A stretch of DNA of 5,845 bases, taken from positions 1 through 5,845 of the forward strand of contig CAZXDS010000208.1 of assembly GCA_964639525.1 (NCBI GenBank). Direction: 5' to 3'. Below the pieces are notes generated by a model, which saw only the letters and a list, made by a program, of their open reading frames with translations, was not told the DNA's origin and made no database searches. Each line of letters begins with the position of its first letter. Position 1 is the first letter of the stretch. Made by a program: the position numbers and the translations under genes. The DNA comes from CAZXDS01 sp964639525. Its GTDB lineage: Bacteria > Bacteroidota > Ignavibacteria > Ignavibacteriales > Melioribacteraceae. Shown here piece after piece: positions 1 to 4,504 of the stretch.

Positions 1-29
1 TGTAACACAGATTATTAATCTGTGTTACA
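1..29. repeat. Perfect inverted repeat (14-bp arms, 1-nt centre) at window edge
   Basis: The arms TGTAACACAGATTA (1-14) and TAATCTGTGTTACA (16-29) are exact reverse complements around a single T. The repeat may extend further left, because base 30 is G and the base before the window is unknown. No T-run follows on the plus strand, so it is not a textbook intrinsic terminator in that direction. It sits only two bases inside the 21-bp terminal repeat at 32-52. The internal hairpin of the element at 4169-4419 likewise lies close to its right end, so I read this palindrome as interior structure of the partial element, though an operator or the terminator of a gene to the left is also possible. 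Confidence 0.75.
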
Positions 30-52
30 GAAATTTTGACTCTGAATCGCTG
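1..52. mobile_element. Right end of a MITE-like element, truncated by the window edge
   Basis: Bases 32-52 read out to the right as ...TTTTGACTCTGAATCGCTG. Their reverse complement begins CAGCGATTCAGAGTCAAA, which matches the left terminal repeat of the complete element at 4169-4189 in 20 of 21 positions and the right one at 4399-4419 slightly less well. The orientation is that of a right-hand terminus, so the rest of the element would lie left of base 1. The 8 bases after it are AAGGAATA, the expected target duplication, but its partner is outside the window. The match in sequence and orientation is directly visible; that this is a complete second copy is inference. Confidence 0.55.
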
Positions 53-153
53 AAGGAATAAGTCATACTTGGATAAGAGTATATTTATTTACATGAAAGG
101 AATTTTTTAAAAAATGAAATTAAATGTTCAACGTAATCGAATTTCAAAAGAAA

Positions 154-174
154 TTTTTTGATATGGTCAAAAAA
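154..174 (-). terminator. Weak candidate terminator downstream of the receiver gene
   Basis: TTTTTTGA (154-161) and TCAAAAAA (167-174) form an 8-bp stem with a 5-nt loop, 43 bases past the stop of the minus-strand receiver gene. An overlapping AT stem lies at 170-177/184-191 and a further small one at 140-145/150-155. Read on the minus strand, the main stem is followed by a loosely T-rich stretch. The stems are almost GC-free, so they are thermodynamically weak. I list this as the only plausible transcription end for the operon, without much conviction. Confidence 0.25.
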
Positions 175-216
175 TAAAATATCTTATTTTTGATAATCAA
201 ACAAATTAAATGGTCA

Positions 217-621
217 TTATTTCTTATTAAATAGTTTATCTTTATTGTTTTTGAGGATAGTGAAGATTATCTCTTTCAGTCGTCTCTGCGTATCTTGAAA
301 ACTAAATGGTTTAAGTATATAGTTTTTAATTCCAAGGCTTAAAAGTTTGGCAATTGTTTCTTTTTCACTTATAGCACTCATCATAATAATGGGTGTATCG
401 GCGTACTCTTCAATTTTCTTTATCTCTTCTATAAAAGTTATTCCATCCATTACCGGCATTGATACGTCCAAACAAATAAAATCAGGGCGAATATCATTTA
501 ACATGCTCAATGCTTCTTTTCCATTTTCTGCTTCAGCAGTTTCACACCTGAAAGTCTTGCGGATTAATCTTGATAAAAATAACCTAATGTCAGCATTATC
601 ATCCACGATTAAAATATTCAT
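217..621 (-). CDS. CheY-like single-domain response regulator
   Basis: This is a 134-residue stand-alone receiver domain. Its hallmarks are all present: the acidic pair D7/D8 after the first strand (ILIVDDN), the phospho-acceptor D52 in FICLDVSMPVMDG, the switch Ser S82 (MMSA), the aromatic switch Y101 and the invariant lysine K104 with a following proline (YILKPF). About 20 residues after the receiver are Lys/Asn-rich and carry no output domain. By family knowledge it should be phosphorylated by a histidine kinase and act through protein-protein contact in the cytoplasm; no kinase lies in the window. The ATG overlaps the stop of the upstream helix-turn-helix gene by one base (TAATG), with AGGGG 6 nt ahead of the ATG (628-632), so translation is probably coupled and the two proteins probably work together. 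The partner kinase and final target cannot be told. Confidence 0.93.
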   Translation of the reverse strand: MNILIVDDNADIRLFLSRLIRKTFRCETAEAENGKEALSMLNDIRPDFICLDVSMPVMDGITFIEEIKKIEEYADTPIIMMSAISEKETIAKLLSLGIKNYILKPFSFQDTQRRLKEIIFTILKNNKDKLFNKK

Positions 622-1175
622 TAAAAACCCCTATGTTTAGTTTCAATATCGGAGATAATTTTGGAAATTTCCGACATACCAGATTTATAATTTCTTAATT
701 TTGTTTCTAATTTATAAATTTTGTAGGATTCAATAGTTTCCGAACCTCCAAGCAACCAATTAATATCGCAGCCAATTTTTAAAAGTTTAGATAACATTTT
801 TGCACCAGGCTCTCTTTTTGCACCAACATATTGCTGAAGTTGTTGAGGGGAAATATCCATCGCATCAGCTAATCGTTTCAGTGTGCCGTATTTTCTTTTA
901 GCAAAAACTCTCAATCTATTACTGATTCCCTGTCTAAGGTTTTCATCAAAAAGATTTAATTCATTCTCTTCAGTACTTTCATCAGTTAACCCTAAGTCAT
1001 ACTGATAGGATTCAATAATGTTTTTAATGTTATAATAAAGCTCGCTGTCAAAATCAATTTCTTCATTTAGCAGCATTTCGAGAACGGACTTTTTTATTCC
1101 AAGTTGTTCGGCAAGCCAACTCTCACGTATTCCTAATGACTGAAGCTGTGATTTAATTTCTTCCCGTTTGCTCAA
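621..1175 (-). CDS. XRE-type protein with two helix-turn-helix-like regions
   Basis: This is a 184-residue cytoplasmic protein. Residues about 5-40 (ESWLAEQLGIKKSVLEMLL) look like a first, short helix-turn-helix. An acidic linker (65-79, rich in Glu and Asp) follows. A second and clearer XRE/CI-repressor-like helix-turn-helix spans about 83-144: RLRVFAKRKYGTLKRLADAM, then ISPQQLQQYVGAKREPGAKM, ending in CDINWLLGG, a phrase common in Bacteroidota XRE proteins. Residues 150-180 have a heptad-like pattern (YKLETKLRNYKSGMSEISKI) suggesting a coiled-coil for self-association. The start is TTG, chosen because AAGAGG (1181-1186) lies 5 nt upstream and no Met occurs before residue 34. It is first in an operon with the receiver gene, which it overlaps by one base. 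It is likely a DNA-binding regulator, perhaps controlled by the receiver; its target is unknown. Confidence 0.82.
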   Translation of the reverse strand: MSKREEIKSQLQSLGIRESWLAEQLGIKKSVLEMLLNEEIDFDSELYYNIKNIIESYQYDLGLTDESTEENELNLFDENLRQGISNRLRVFAKRKYGTLKRLADAMDISPQQLQQYVGAKREPGAKMLSKLLKIGCDINWLLGGSETIESYKIYKLETKLRNYKSGMSEISKIISDIETKHRGF

Positions 1176-1180
1176 AATAA

Positions 1181-1186
1181 CCTCTT
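1181..1186 (-). promoter_or_regulatory. Ribosome binding site fixing a TTG start
   Basis: AAGAGG reads toward the minus-strand gene and sits 5 nt before the TTG at 1175-1173. An ATG slightly upstream is followed at once by a stop codon and cannot be the start, so this site supports TTG initiation of the helix-turn-helix protein. Confidence 0.55.
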
Positions 1187-1309
1187 ACATTAATTTTTAA
1201 GTATAAAACTTATAAAATTAGTATATTTCTATCAAATGCCTATGAATAAAAAAATATTAGTTGTTGTAATTAGATATGTGAATATCAATTATTAAATAAA
1301 TTATTGCTT

Positions 1310-2035
1310 ATGAAATCTAACCGGTCAATTCCATATATAACTACAGCTCAGATGGTCGAAGTTGATAGGCTAATGATTGAAAAATATAAAATTGGTCTAA
1401 TACAAATGATGGAGAATGCGGGCAGAAACCTTGCTGAATTAACGATTGATAAATATTTAAATAGTTCATATGTAAATACTGTTATGATTTTGGCTGGAAG
1501 CGGAGGAAATGGCGGCGGGGCTTTGGTTTGTGCAAGGCACTTGCACAATAGGGGAGTAAACGTTGTAGCCTGTTTAACGAGAGATTTTTCAAATGAGGAA
1601 ACTGTATCGGCTCATCAATTAAGAATTTTGCAAAAATTAAATATTAAGATTATTTTGCCGGTAATGTTGGACGATCAAAAAGATATTGATTTTCTTATTG
1701 ATGGCGTAATCGGATATAACTTAAAAGGAAAACTTTCAACACAAGTTACACAGATTGTTGATTGGGCTAACGCACAAAATAGTAAAATACTTGCACTCGA
1801 TATTCCAACCGGTTTGGAATCAACAACCGGAAATATTTATTCTAAAGCAATTAAAGCTGATGCTACTATGACATTAGCTTTGCCTAAAACAGGGATGAAT
1901 AATCCTTCCGTCAAAGATTATGTAGGTGAGTTATATTTGGCAGATATTAGTGTCCCTTTAGAACTTTATGAAGAACCTTCGCTCAATATCAAAGTATCTA
2001 ACATTTTTGAAAATGGTCAGATAATTAAATTATAA
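1310..2035 (+). CDS. nnrE: NAD(P)H-hydrate epimerase, stand-alone YjeF_N domain
   Basis: This 241-residue cytoplasmic enzyme interconverts the R and S epimers of NAD(P)HX so that the ADP/ATP-dependent dehydratase can repair the damaged cofactor. Family landmarks appear in order: QMVEVDRLMIEKYKIGLIQM and ENAGRNLAEL (15-44), the glycine-rich loop LAGSGGNGGGALVCARHLHN (61-80), DFLIDGVIGYNLKG (127-140), and LALDIPTGLE (161-170) with the conserved Asp D164. Near the C-terminus come ADATMTLALPKTG and a final strand. The usual glycine loop is GxGNNGGDG; here it is GSGGNGGGA, lacking the second-position Asn and the Asp, and the usual SGLD is TGLE. The C-terminal dehydratase domain of fused bacterial Nnr (about 500 residues) is absent, so that activity must be encoded elsewhere. 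I chose ATG 1310 over TTG 1304; neither has a clear Shine-Dalgarno sequence. Its 5' region is shared with the divergent regulator operon. Confidence 0.88.
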   Translation: MKSNRSIPYITTAQMVEVDRLMIEKYKIGLIQMMENAGRNLAELTIDKYLNSSYVNTVMILAGSGGNGGGALVCARHLHNRGVNVVACLTRDFSNEETVSAHQLRILQKLNIKIILPVMLDDQKDIDFLIDGVIGYNLKGKLSTQVTQIVDWANAQNSKILALDIPTGLESTTGNIYSKAIKADATMTLALPKTGMNNPSVKDYVGELYLADISVPLELYEEPSLNIKVSNIFENGQIIKL

Positions 2036-2133
2036 ATATTAATTAACTAAACTACGGTATTATTTCTTTTTAAGGAAAGTGCATATTGAAGTTGTGAATA
2101 TTGCTATCAACATAGGGAAAGTTGCTTAAGAAT

Positions 2134-2187
2134 AAAAAAAATCAGTCATTTGTAATGCCAAAAAATAATTGCAAAACAAATGACTGA
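2134..2187 (-). terminator. Intrinsic terminator of the lipoprotein gene
   Basis: TCAGTCATTTGT (2142-2153) and ACAAATGACTGA (2176-2187) form a perfect 12-bp stem with a 22-nt loop. On the minus strand the stem is followed by a run of eight T (plus-strand A-run 2134-2141). It starts 23 bases after the lipoprotein stop codon. The loop is long for a terminator but the stem and T-run are convincing. The plus-strand side is followed by A, so it would not stop nnrE transcription efficiently. Confidence 0.75.
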
Positions 2188-2210
2188 AAAATATATAAAA
2201 GGAAAATAAT

Positions 2211-2939
2211 CTATTTAACAATTTTTGCGTCTTGAATCATAACTGAATATGAATATCCATAGCCATAATCAATATTTGTTTTTAGAGTGCCTTCAACAGT
2301 AACGGTCTGACCGGTTTGCACCATTTCGTTAAGAGTAACGGTGATGTCAATATTTCCGCCCATTTTAGTTCCGTCTTCTAAATGTGCCCAGTTTTTCCCC
2401 ATAATATTAGGATTAAGCTTTACTACTTTCCCTTTGAAAGTAACTTTTTTATTGTTCAATTTATCTTTGTTTTTGTAAAGAGCGGCAATTGTTAATGCGC
2501 CCTTTTTCTTTTTTATTTTAACGGTGGGTACTTTTTTTACTTCAGTATCCTTAGAATGTGCAGCCATCGGTTCAATATTATTAATCCCTTTAATTGCAAC
2601 TTTTTCAGGTGTTAAAGTTTTGGACACATCCTGAACAAATAAAATAGATTTAAATGTTTTTTTCAAAGTAGTACTTTCAAAATTCTTCATTTCAACTGCT
2701 TGTCTAAAATAAAGAGTTTCGCCTTCCTTTACATTTATTGTTGTAACGGCAATCCAATATTCCTTGTTATTCTCATTTACCTTTATGTATGTATAAGATG
2801 GCACATCTTGAAATTCAACGACAGTAACTTTGTGAGTGCCTTTGGGTAATGTTTTATCCGTTTTCTTTGTTTCAGCTTTAGAACAACTTGCTAAAAATGC
2901 CAAAACAAAAATTGAAAATATTATTGATTTTAAACGCAT
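2211..2939 (-). CDS. OB-fold-like envelope lipoprotein of unknown function
   Basis: This is a 242-residue precursor with a lipoprotein signal peptide: MRLK, a hydrophobic segment and the lipobox FLASC, giving lipidated Cys19. Residues 35-105 form a first beta-rich region (VPSYTYIKVNENNKEYWIAV, then NFESTTLKKTF). Residues 110-147 are a linker ending in a very basic patch (KIKKKKG). Residues 150-242 look like an OB-fold: KVTFKGKVVKLNPNIMGKNW, HLEDGT, a strand with ITVTL, VTVEGTL, and YGYGYSYSVMIQDAKIV. I recall this pairing, with its NIMGxNWxHLxDGT signature, from uncharacterised proteins of Bacteroidota and deltaproteobacteria; that is memory, not a search. The role is unknown; ligand binding or an assembly function in the periplasm is possible. 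The start is the ATG at 2939, not the in-frame ATG at 2951, because the latter overlaps the GGAG. It is monocistronic, convergent with nnrE. Confidence 0.85.
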   Translation of the reverse strand: MRLKSIIFSIFVLAFLASCSKAETKKTDKTLPKGTHKVTVVEFQDVPSYTYIKVNENNKEYWIAVTTINVKEGETLYFRQAVEMKNFESTTLKKTFKSILFVQDVSKTLTPEKVAIKGINNIEPMAAHSKDTEVKKVPTVKIKKKKGALTIAALYKNKDKLNNKKVTFKGKVVKLNPNIMGKNWAHLEDGTKMGGNIDITVTLNEMVQTGQTVTVEGTLKTNIDYGYGYSYSVMIQDAKIVK

Positions 2940-2945
2940 ACTAAT

Positions 2946-2949
2946 CTCC
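2946..2949 (-). promoter_or_regulatory. Ribosome binding site deciding the lipoprotein start
   Basis: GGAG on the minus strand lies 6 nt before the ATG at 2939-2937. The alternative upstream ATG (2951-2949) overlaps this motif, so it cannot be served by it. The shorter protein also starts directly with a canonical signal peptide. Confidence 0.6.
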
Positions 2950-2981
2950 ATACTATTTTAAAAATTAAAGCTGAAATCTAC

Positions 2982-3000
2982 TAAATTCATTTTGAATTTA
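2982..3000. repeat. Operator-like palindrome upstream of the lipoprotein gene
   Basis: TAAATTCA (2982-2989) and TGAATTTA (2993-3000) are perfect reverse complements around TTT. The site lies 43 to 61 bases upstream of the lipoprotein start codon, where a regulator could act on the minus-strand promoter. Its size and symmetry suit a dimeric helix-turn-helix protein, but an AT-only hairpin of this size also occurs by chance in such DNA. Confidence 0.35.
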
Positions 3001-3003
3001 CCC

Positions 3004-3062
3004 AAAATATTATCAACTTATTTTTTAAAAATATTATCATTTTCTAAAATATTTTTAAAAAA
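3004..3062. repeat. AT-only direct and inverted repeats in a divergent intergenic region
   Basis: AAAATATTATCA occurs exactly at 3004-3015 and again at 3028-3039, a 24-bp period, and its core AAAATATT returns at 3046-3053. Overlapping this, TTTTTTAAAAATATT (3021-3035) and AATATTTTTAAAAAA (3048-3062) form a perfect 15-bp inverted repeat with a 12-nt spacer. The block lies between the divergent lipoprotein and 90-residue protein genes. It could be a cluster of regulator sites, an upstream-type A-tract region or a cruciform; low complexity makes chance a real alternative. Confidence 0.5.
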
Positions 3063-3108
3063 GTTCGATAGTAGTTAGTAAAAATATAAAATTTGAATAG
3101 TCAAAAAT

Positions 3109-3381
3109 ATGCCGACAAATGAAGAAAAAATAAAGTGGTTCGATGCTGCAACAAAATTTCAGGTTGATAGCAATATTTTTCTAATTATGAAATCCAGAAT
3201 TGGAGGTAAAGGGAAGTGGGCTATTGAAGATGTTGCTAACCATAATGTATTAAATTCTAATATGGAGTGGGAGCCTGAATTGCCCGTTTCTCAAAGAGAT
3301 GAAGCATATTTAATTAGAACGAGATTTGATTTTGATAGTGCTGTAACTATGTATGAACAATTCAAGATGTTTGCTGAATAG
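3109..3381 (+). CDS. Small hypothetical protein, 90 residues
   Basis: I do not recognise this protein. It is soluble-looking, with no signal peptide or membrane segment, and is acidic toward both ends. It is rich in aromatic residues (KWFDAA, GKGKWAIED, NMEWEPELP, TMYEQFKMF), and the pattern reads as alternating helices and short strands in one compact domain. An in-frame TGA stands 13 bases before the ATG, and the next Met is residue 27, so the start is well bounded, but no Shine-Dalgarno sequence is visible. The amino-acid composition is protein-like and no opposite-strand frame competes well, which is the main reason to accept it. It stands alone: divergent from the lipoprotein and followed by a 364-bp gap without an obvious terminator. 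Confidence 0.6.
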   Translation: MPTNEEKIKWFDAATKFQVDSNIFLIMKSRIGGKGKWAIEDVANHNVLNSNMEWEPELPVSQRDEAYLIRTRFDFDSAVTMYEQFKMFAE

Positions 3382-3745
3382 AACAAACTAAACACAATTT
3401 TATATTTGAATAATAAATTTTTAAGCTGCCCTCCCATTTGCTTTGATAACTCTTAATTAAAGGTCTTACACTAAGTTCCGTTATGTCTTTCCCAAACTAA
3501 TTGCGAATATCCGCTTAAGCTTTAACATGTATATTTATTTGACCTCTTTGTGTTAATTTTAACTGAAACAATGTATTAAATGAGTTGTTAAATCAATAAT
3601 AAGTCAATTGTAACATTGTCGTAATATATTTGAACGATATTTATTTTATTATTTATTGAATCAAATAATTATTAAAAAAATGATAAAATAATTTGCAATT
3701 GATACAGAAATTTATTATAAATAGCTATCACAATGGAGAAGTTAA
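3382..3745. other. Gene-free stretch, 364 bp
   Basis: No convincing gene or strong hairpin is present. Bases about 3420-3535 are visibly less AT-rich than the rest. On the minus strand they hold a reading frame, open from 3496 down to about 3310, whose first part reads like protein (ELSVRPLIKSYQSKWEGSLK), but it has a stop just upstream, no start codon and runs into the antisense of the 90-residue gene. It may be a decayed gene fragment or chance. Bases 3540-3692 are very AT-rich spacer, and the last 50 bases carry the promoter and ribosome binding site of the next gene. Confidence 0.5.
3693..3721 (+). promoter_or_regulatory. Putative sigma-70-type promoter of the 111-residue protein gene
   Basis: A -35-like TTGCAA (3693-3698) and a -10-like TATAAA (3716-3721) are separated by 17 bp. 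Transcription would begin near 3728, leaving a leader of about 18 bases containing GGAG (3735-3738) 7 nt before the ATG. The spacing is ideal, but the surrounding AT richness makes such matches cheap. Confidence 0.4.
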
Positions 3746-4081
3746 ATGATTAACAAAATAACATTTCCGACTCCGGTTTCGTACAGACACGTGATGAATT
3801 CTAAAATTAACGCTATTAGATTTCAACGGGAATCCACAGGTAACCAAGTTGTTCTCTACGAAGGAGAGCCGATTGATATGGTGCTTTCGTATGATAACAA
3901 AATAAAGCAGCTAATTTTACAGGACACCGATTTGGCTACTGAGGACAAATTACTAAAACTTACAAAGCAGTTAATTGGCTATGCAGGTGATTCTGCTGTA
4001 CTCATTGATAGTTCCGGAGAAATGGAATTGTTCAACTCACAAAAATTATCCGAATTTGTTACCGGAAATTCATTTGTTTAA
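3746..4081 (+). CDS. Small hypothetical protein, 111 residues
   Basis: I do not recognise a family. The protein has no signal peptide or membrane segment. Residues about 20-60 look like beta strands (AIRFQRESTGNQVVLYEGEP, IDMVLSYDNKIKQLIL). Residues 62-80 form a probable helix (TEDKLLKLTKQLIGYAG), then a strand and a final helix (SAVLIDSSGEMELFNSQKLS). A compact alpha/beta domain fits this pattern; the function is unknown. The start is firm: GGAG lies 7 nt ahead and a plausible promoter is just upstream. A hairpin with a T-run follows the stop, so this looks like a single-gene transcription unit. The start signals make it more certain to be real than the 90-residue gene. Confidence 0.78.
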   Translation: MINKITFPTPVSYRHVMNSKINAIRFQRESTGNQVVLYEGEPIDMVLSYDNKIKQLILQDTDLATEDKLLKLTKQLIGYAGDSAVLIDSSGEMELFNSQKLSEFVTGNSFV

Positions 4082-4112
4082 TATTATTGATATTTGAATT
4101 CACCCGCCACCA

Positions 4113-4150
4113 AATTTCAGGGAATAATTTTCCTATGAAATTGTATTTTT
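4113..4150 (+). terminator. Probable intrinsic terminator of the 111-residue protein gene
   Basis: AATTTCA (4113-4119) pairs with TGAAATT (4136-4142), and an inner GGAA/TTCC stem sits across a small internal loop. The stem is followed within a few bases by TTTTT (4146-4150). It starts 31 bases after the stop codon. The stem is modest in GC content, so strength is uncertain. Confidence 0.5.
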
Positions 4151-4168
4151 AAAAATTACCTTATGTAT

Positions 4169-4189
4169 CAGCGATTCAGAGTCAAATTT
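4169..4189 (+). repeat. Left terminal inverted repeat of the MITE-like element
   Basis: It begins CAGCGATTCAGAGTCAAA. It differs from the reverse complement of the right repeat at position 5 (G against A) and position 20 (T against A), and from the partial copy at 32-52 at one position near the inner end. Confidence 0.8.
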
Positions 4190-4236
4190 AAAATTAGCAA
4201 AAACAACAGACTACAGAAAAGTGATAAAATGTTTTT

Positions 4237-4263
4237 CCGGTTAGTTAAAGTAAAATAAACCGG
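4237..4263. other. Internal hairpin 1 of the MITE-like element
   Basis: CCGGTT (4237-4242) pairs with AACCGG (4258-4263) across a 15-nt loop. It is GC-rich relative to its surroundings, which makes it stand out. Confidence 0.5.
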
Positions 4264-4293
4264 TGAACTAATTAAAATATTAACCTTTTTTGA

Positions 4294-4321
4294 TTAAACC
4301 ACGACTTAAGTAGTGGGTTAA
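4294..4321. other. Internal hairpin 2 of the MITE-like element
   Basis: A 28-bp imperfect palindrome: TTAAACCAC (4294-4302) faces GTGGGTTAA (4313-4321) with one mismatch, and the centre ACTTAAGT is itself palindromic. Twelve of fourteen positions pair. Confidence 0.6.
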
Positions 4322-4331
4322 TAATAGCTTA

Positions 4332-4385
4332 GTTAATGTAAGAACCGTTTCCCGATACGGGTCTGCGACAACGGTTTTTACTAAC
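4332..4385. other. Internal hairpin 3 of the MITE-like element, terminator-like on the plus strand
   Basis: GTAAGAACCGTT (4338-4349) pairs with AACGGTTTTTAC (4370-4381) over 12 positions including one G-T pair, and GTTA/TAAC (4332-4335/4382-4385) extends it after a 2-nt bulge. Inside, CCCG-ATA-CGGG (4351-4361) makes a small second stem, leaving TCTGCGAC unpaired on the 3' side. The run TTTTT at 4375-4379 lies at the stem base, so it may also terminate plus-strand transcription and insulate the peptidase gene from upstream readthrough. Confidence 0.65.
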
Positions 4386-4398
4386 AAATTGGCTAAGA

Positions 4399-4419
4399 AT
4401 ATTTGACTCTGAATTGCTG
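4399..4419 (-). repeat. Right terminal inverted repeat of the MITE-like element
   Basis: It reads ATTTGACTCTGAATTGCTG at its outer part on the plus strand. A TTG at 4403 inside it opens a frame continuous with the peptidase gene, but no ribosome binding site or signal-peptide logic supports starting there. Confidence 0.8.
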
Positions 4420-4493
4420 TTATGTACTTCCAGATTGTGAAAATCTCATAAATCTTCCTATTTTTAAATGTCAGATAATATTTGCTACTTATT

Positions 4494-4497
4494 GGAG
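4494..4497 (+). promoter_or_regulatory. Ribosome binding site deciding the peptidase start
   Basis: GGAG lies 7 nt before the ATG at 4505. The downstream Met begins directly with a lysine-lysine signal peptide, whereas the 34 extra residues encoded upstream are cysteine-rich, unlike the rest, and come partly from the mobile element end. Confidence 0.7.
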
Positions 4498-4504
4498 ATT
4501 TAAA

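Larger units (their letters stand above)
4161..4427. mobile_element. MITE-like element of 251 bp (4169-4419) with 8-bp target duplication
   Basis: The terminal inverted repeats 4169-4189 (CAGCGATTCAGAGTCAAA...) and 4399-4419 (...TTTGACTCTGAATTGCTG) match in 19 of 21 positions. The bases just outside are TTATGTAT (4161-4168) and TTATGTAC (4420-4427), an 8-bp direct repeat with one difference, as expected of a target-site duplication. There is no transposase or other open frame inside, so it would need a transposase acting in trans. Termini starting CAG with 8-bp duplications fit several DDE transposase families (ISAs1-like is one candidate from memory); I cannot assign it. The interior holds three hairpins. 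The right end lies 85 bases before the peptidase start codon, so the element now forms part of that gene's upstream region. Confidence 0.75.

Noticed and set aside
36..52. tRNA-Gln-like anticodon segment (GACTCTGAATC)
   Set aside because: The phrase resembles a CTG anticodon arm, but no acceptor, D or T arm can be folded around any of the three copies.
347..640. Plus-strand 97-residue frame
   Set aside because: It is antisense to the receiver gene, whose motifs are unmistakable; the frame is a shadow.
1236..1295. 19-codon frame beginning MPMNKKILVVVI
   Set aside because: It resembles the start of many bacterial proteins, but it stops after 19 codons, lacks a ribosome binding site and lies in AT-rich divergent spacer. 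A leader peptide cannot be excluded, but nothing supports it.
4328..4427. Integron attC-like site
   Set aside because: The hairpin with unpaired bases recalls attC, and GTTATGT follows the element, but no matching RYYYAAC and GTTRRRY pair frames the fold and no integrase is present. The inverted repeats with target duplication explain the site better.
4161..4427. Retron or CRISPR-like array
   Set aside because: The hairpins invite a retron reading, but there is no reverse transcriptase in the window. The three internal hairpins share no repeat unit, so it is not an array.
4401..4431. Outward promoter from the TTGACT in the element terminus
   Set aside because: TTGACT looks like a -35 box at all three termini, but no -10-like hexamer lies 16-18 bp downstream in any copy.
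4403..4504. N-terminal extension of the peptidase from TTG 4403
   Set aside because: It begins inside the mobile element terminus, has no ribosome binding site and buries a perfect signal peptide. GGAG precedes the ATG at 4505.
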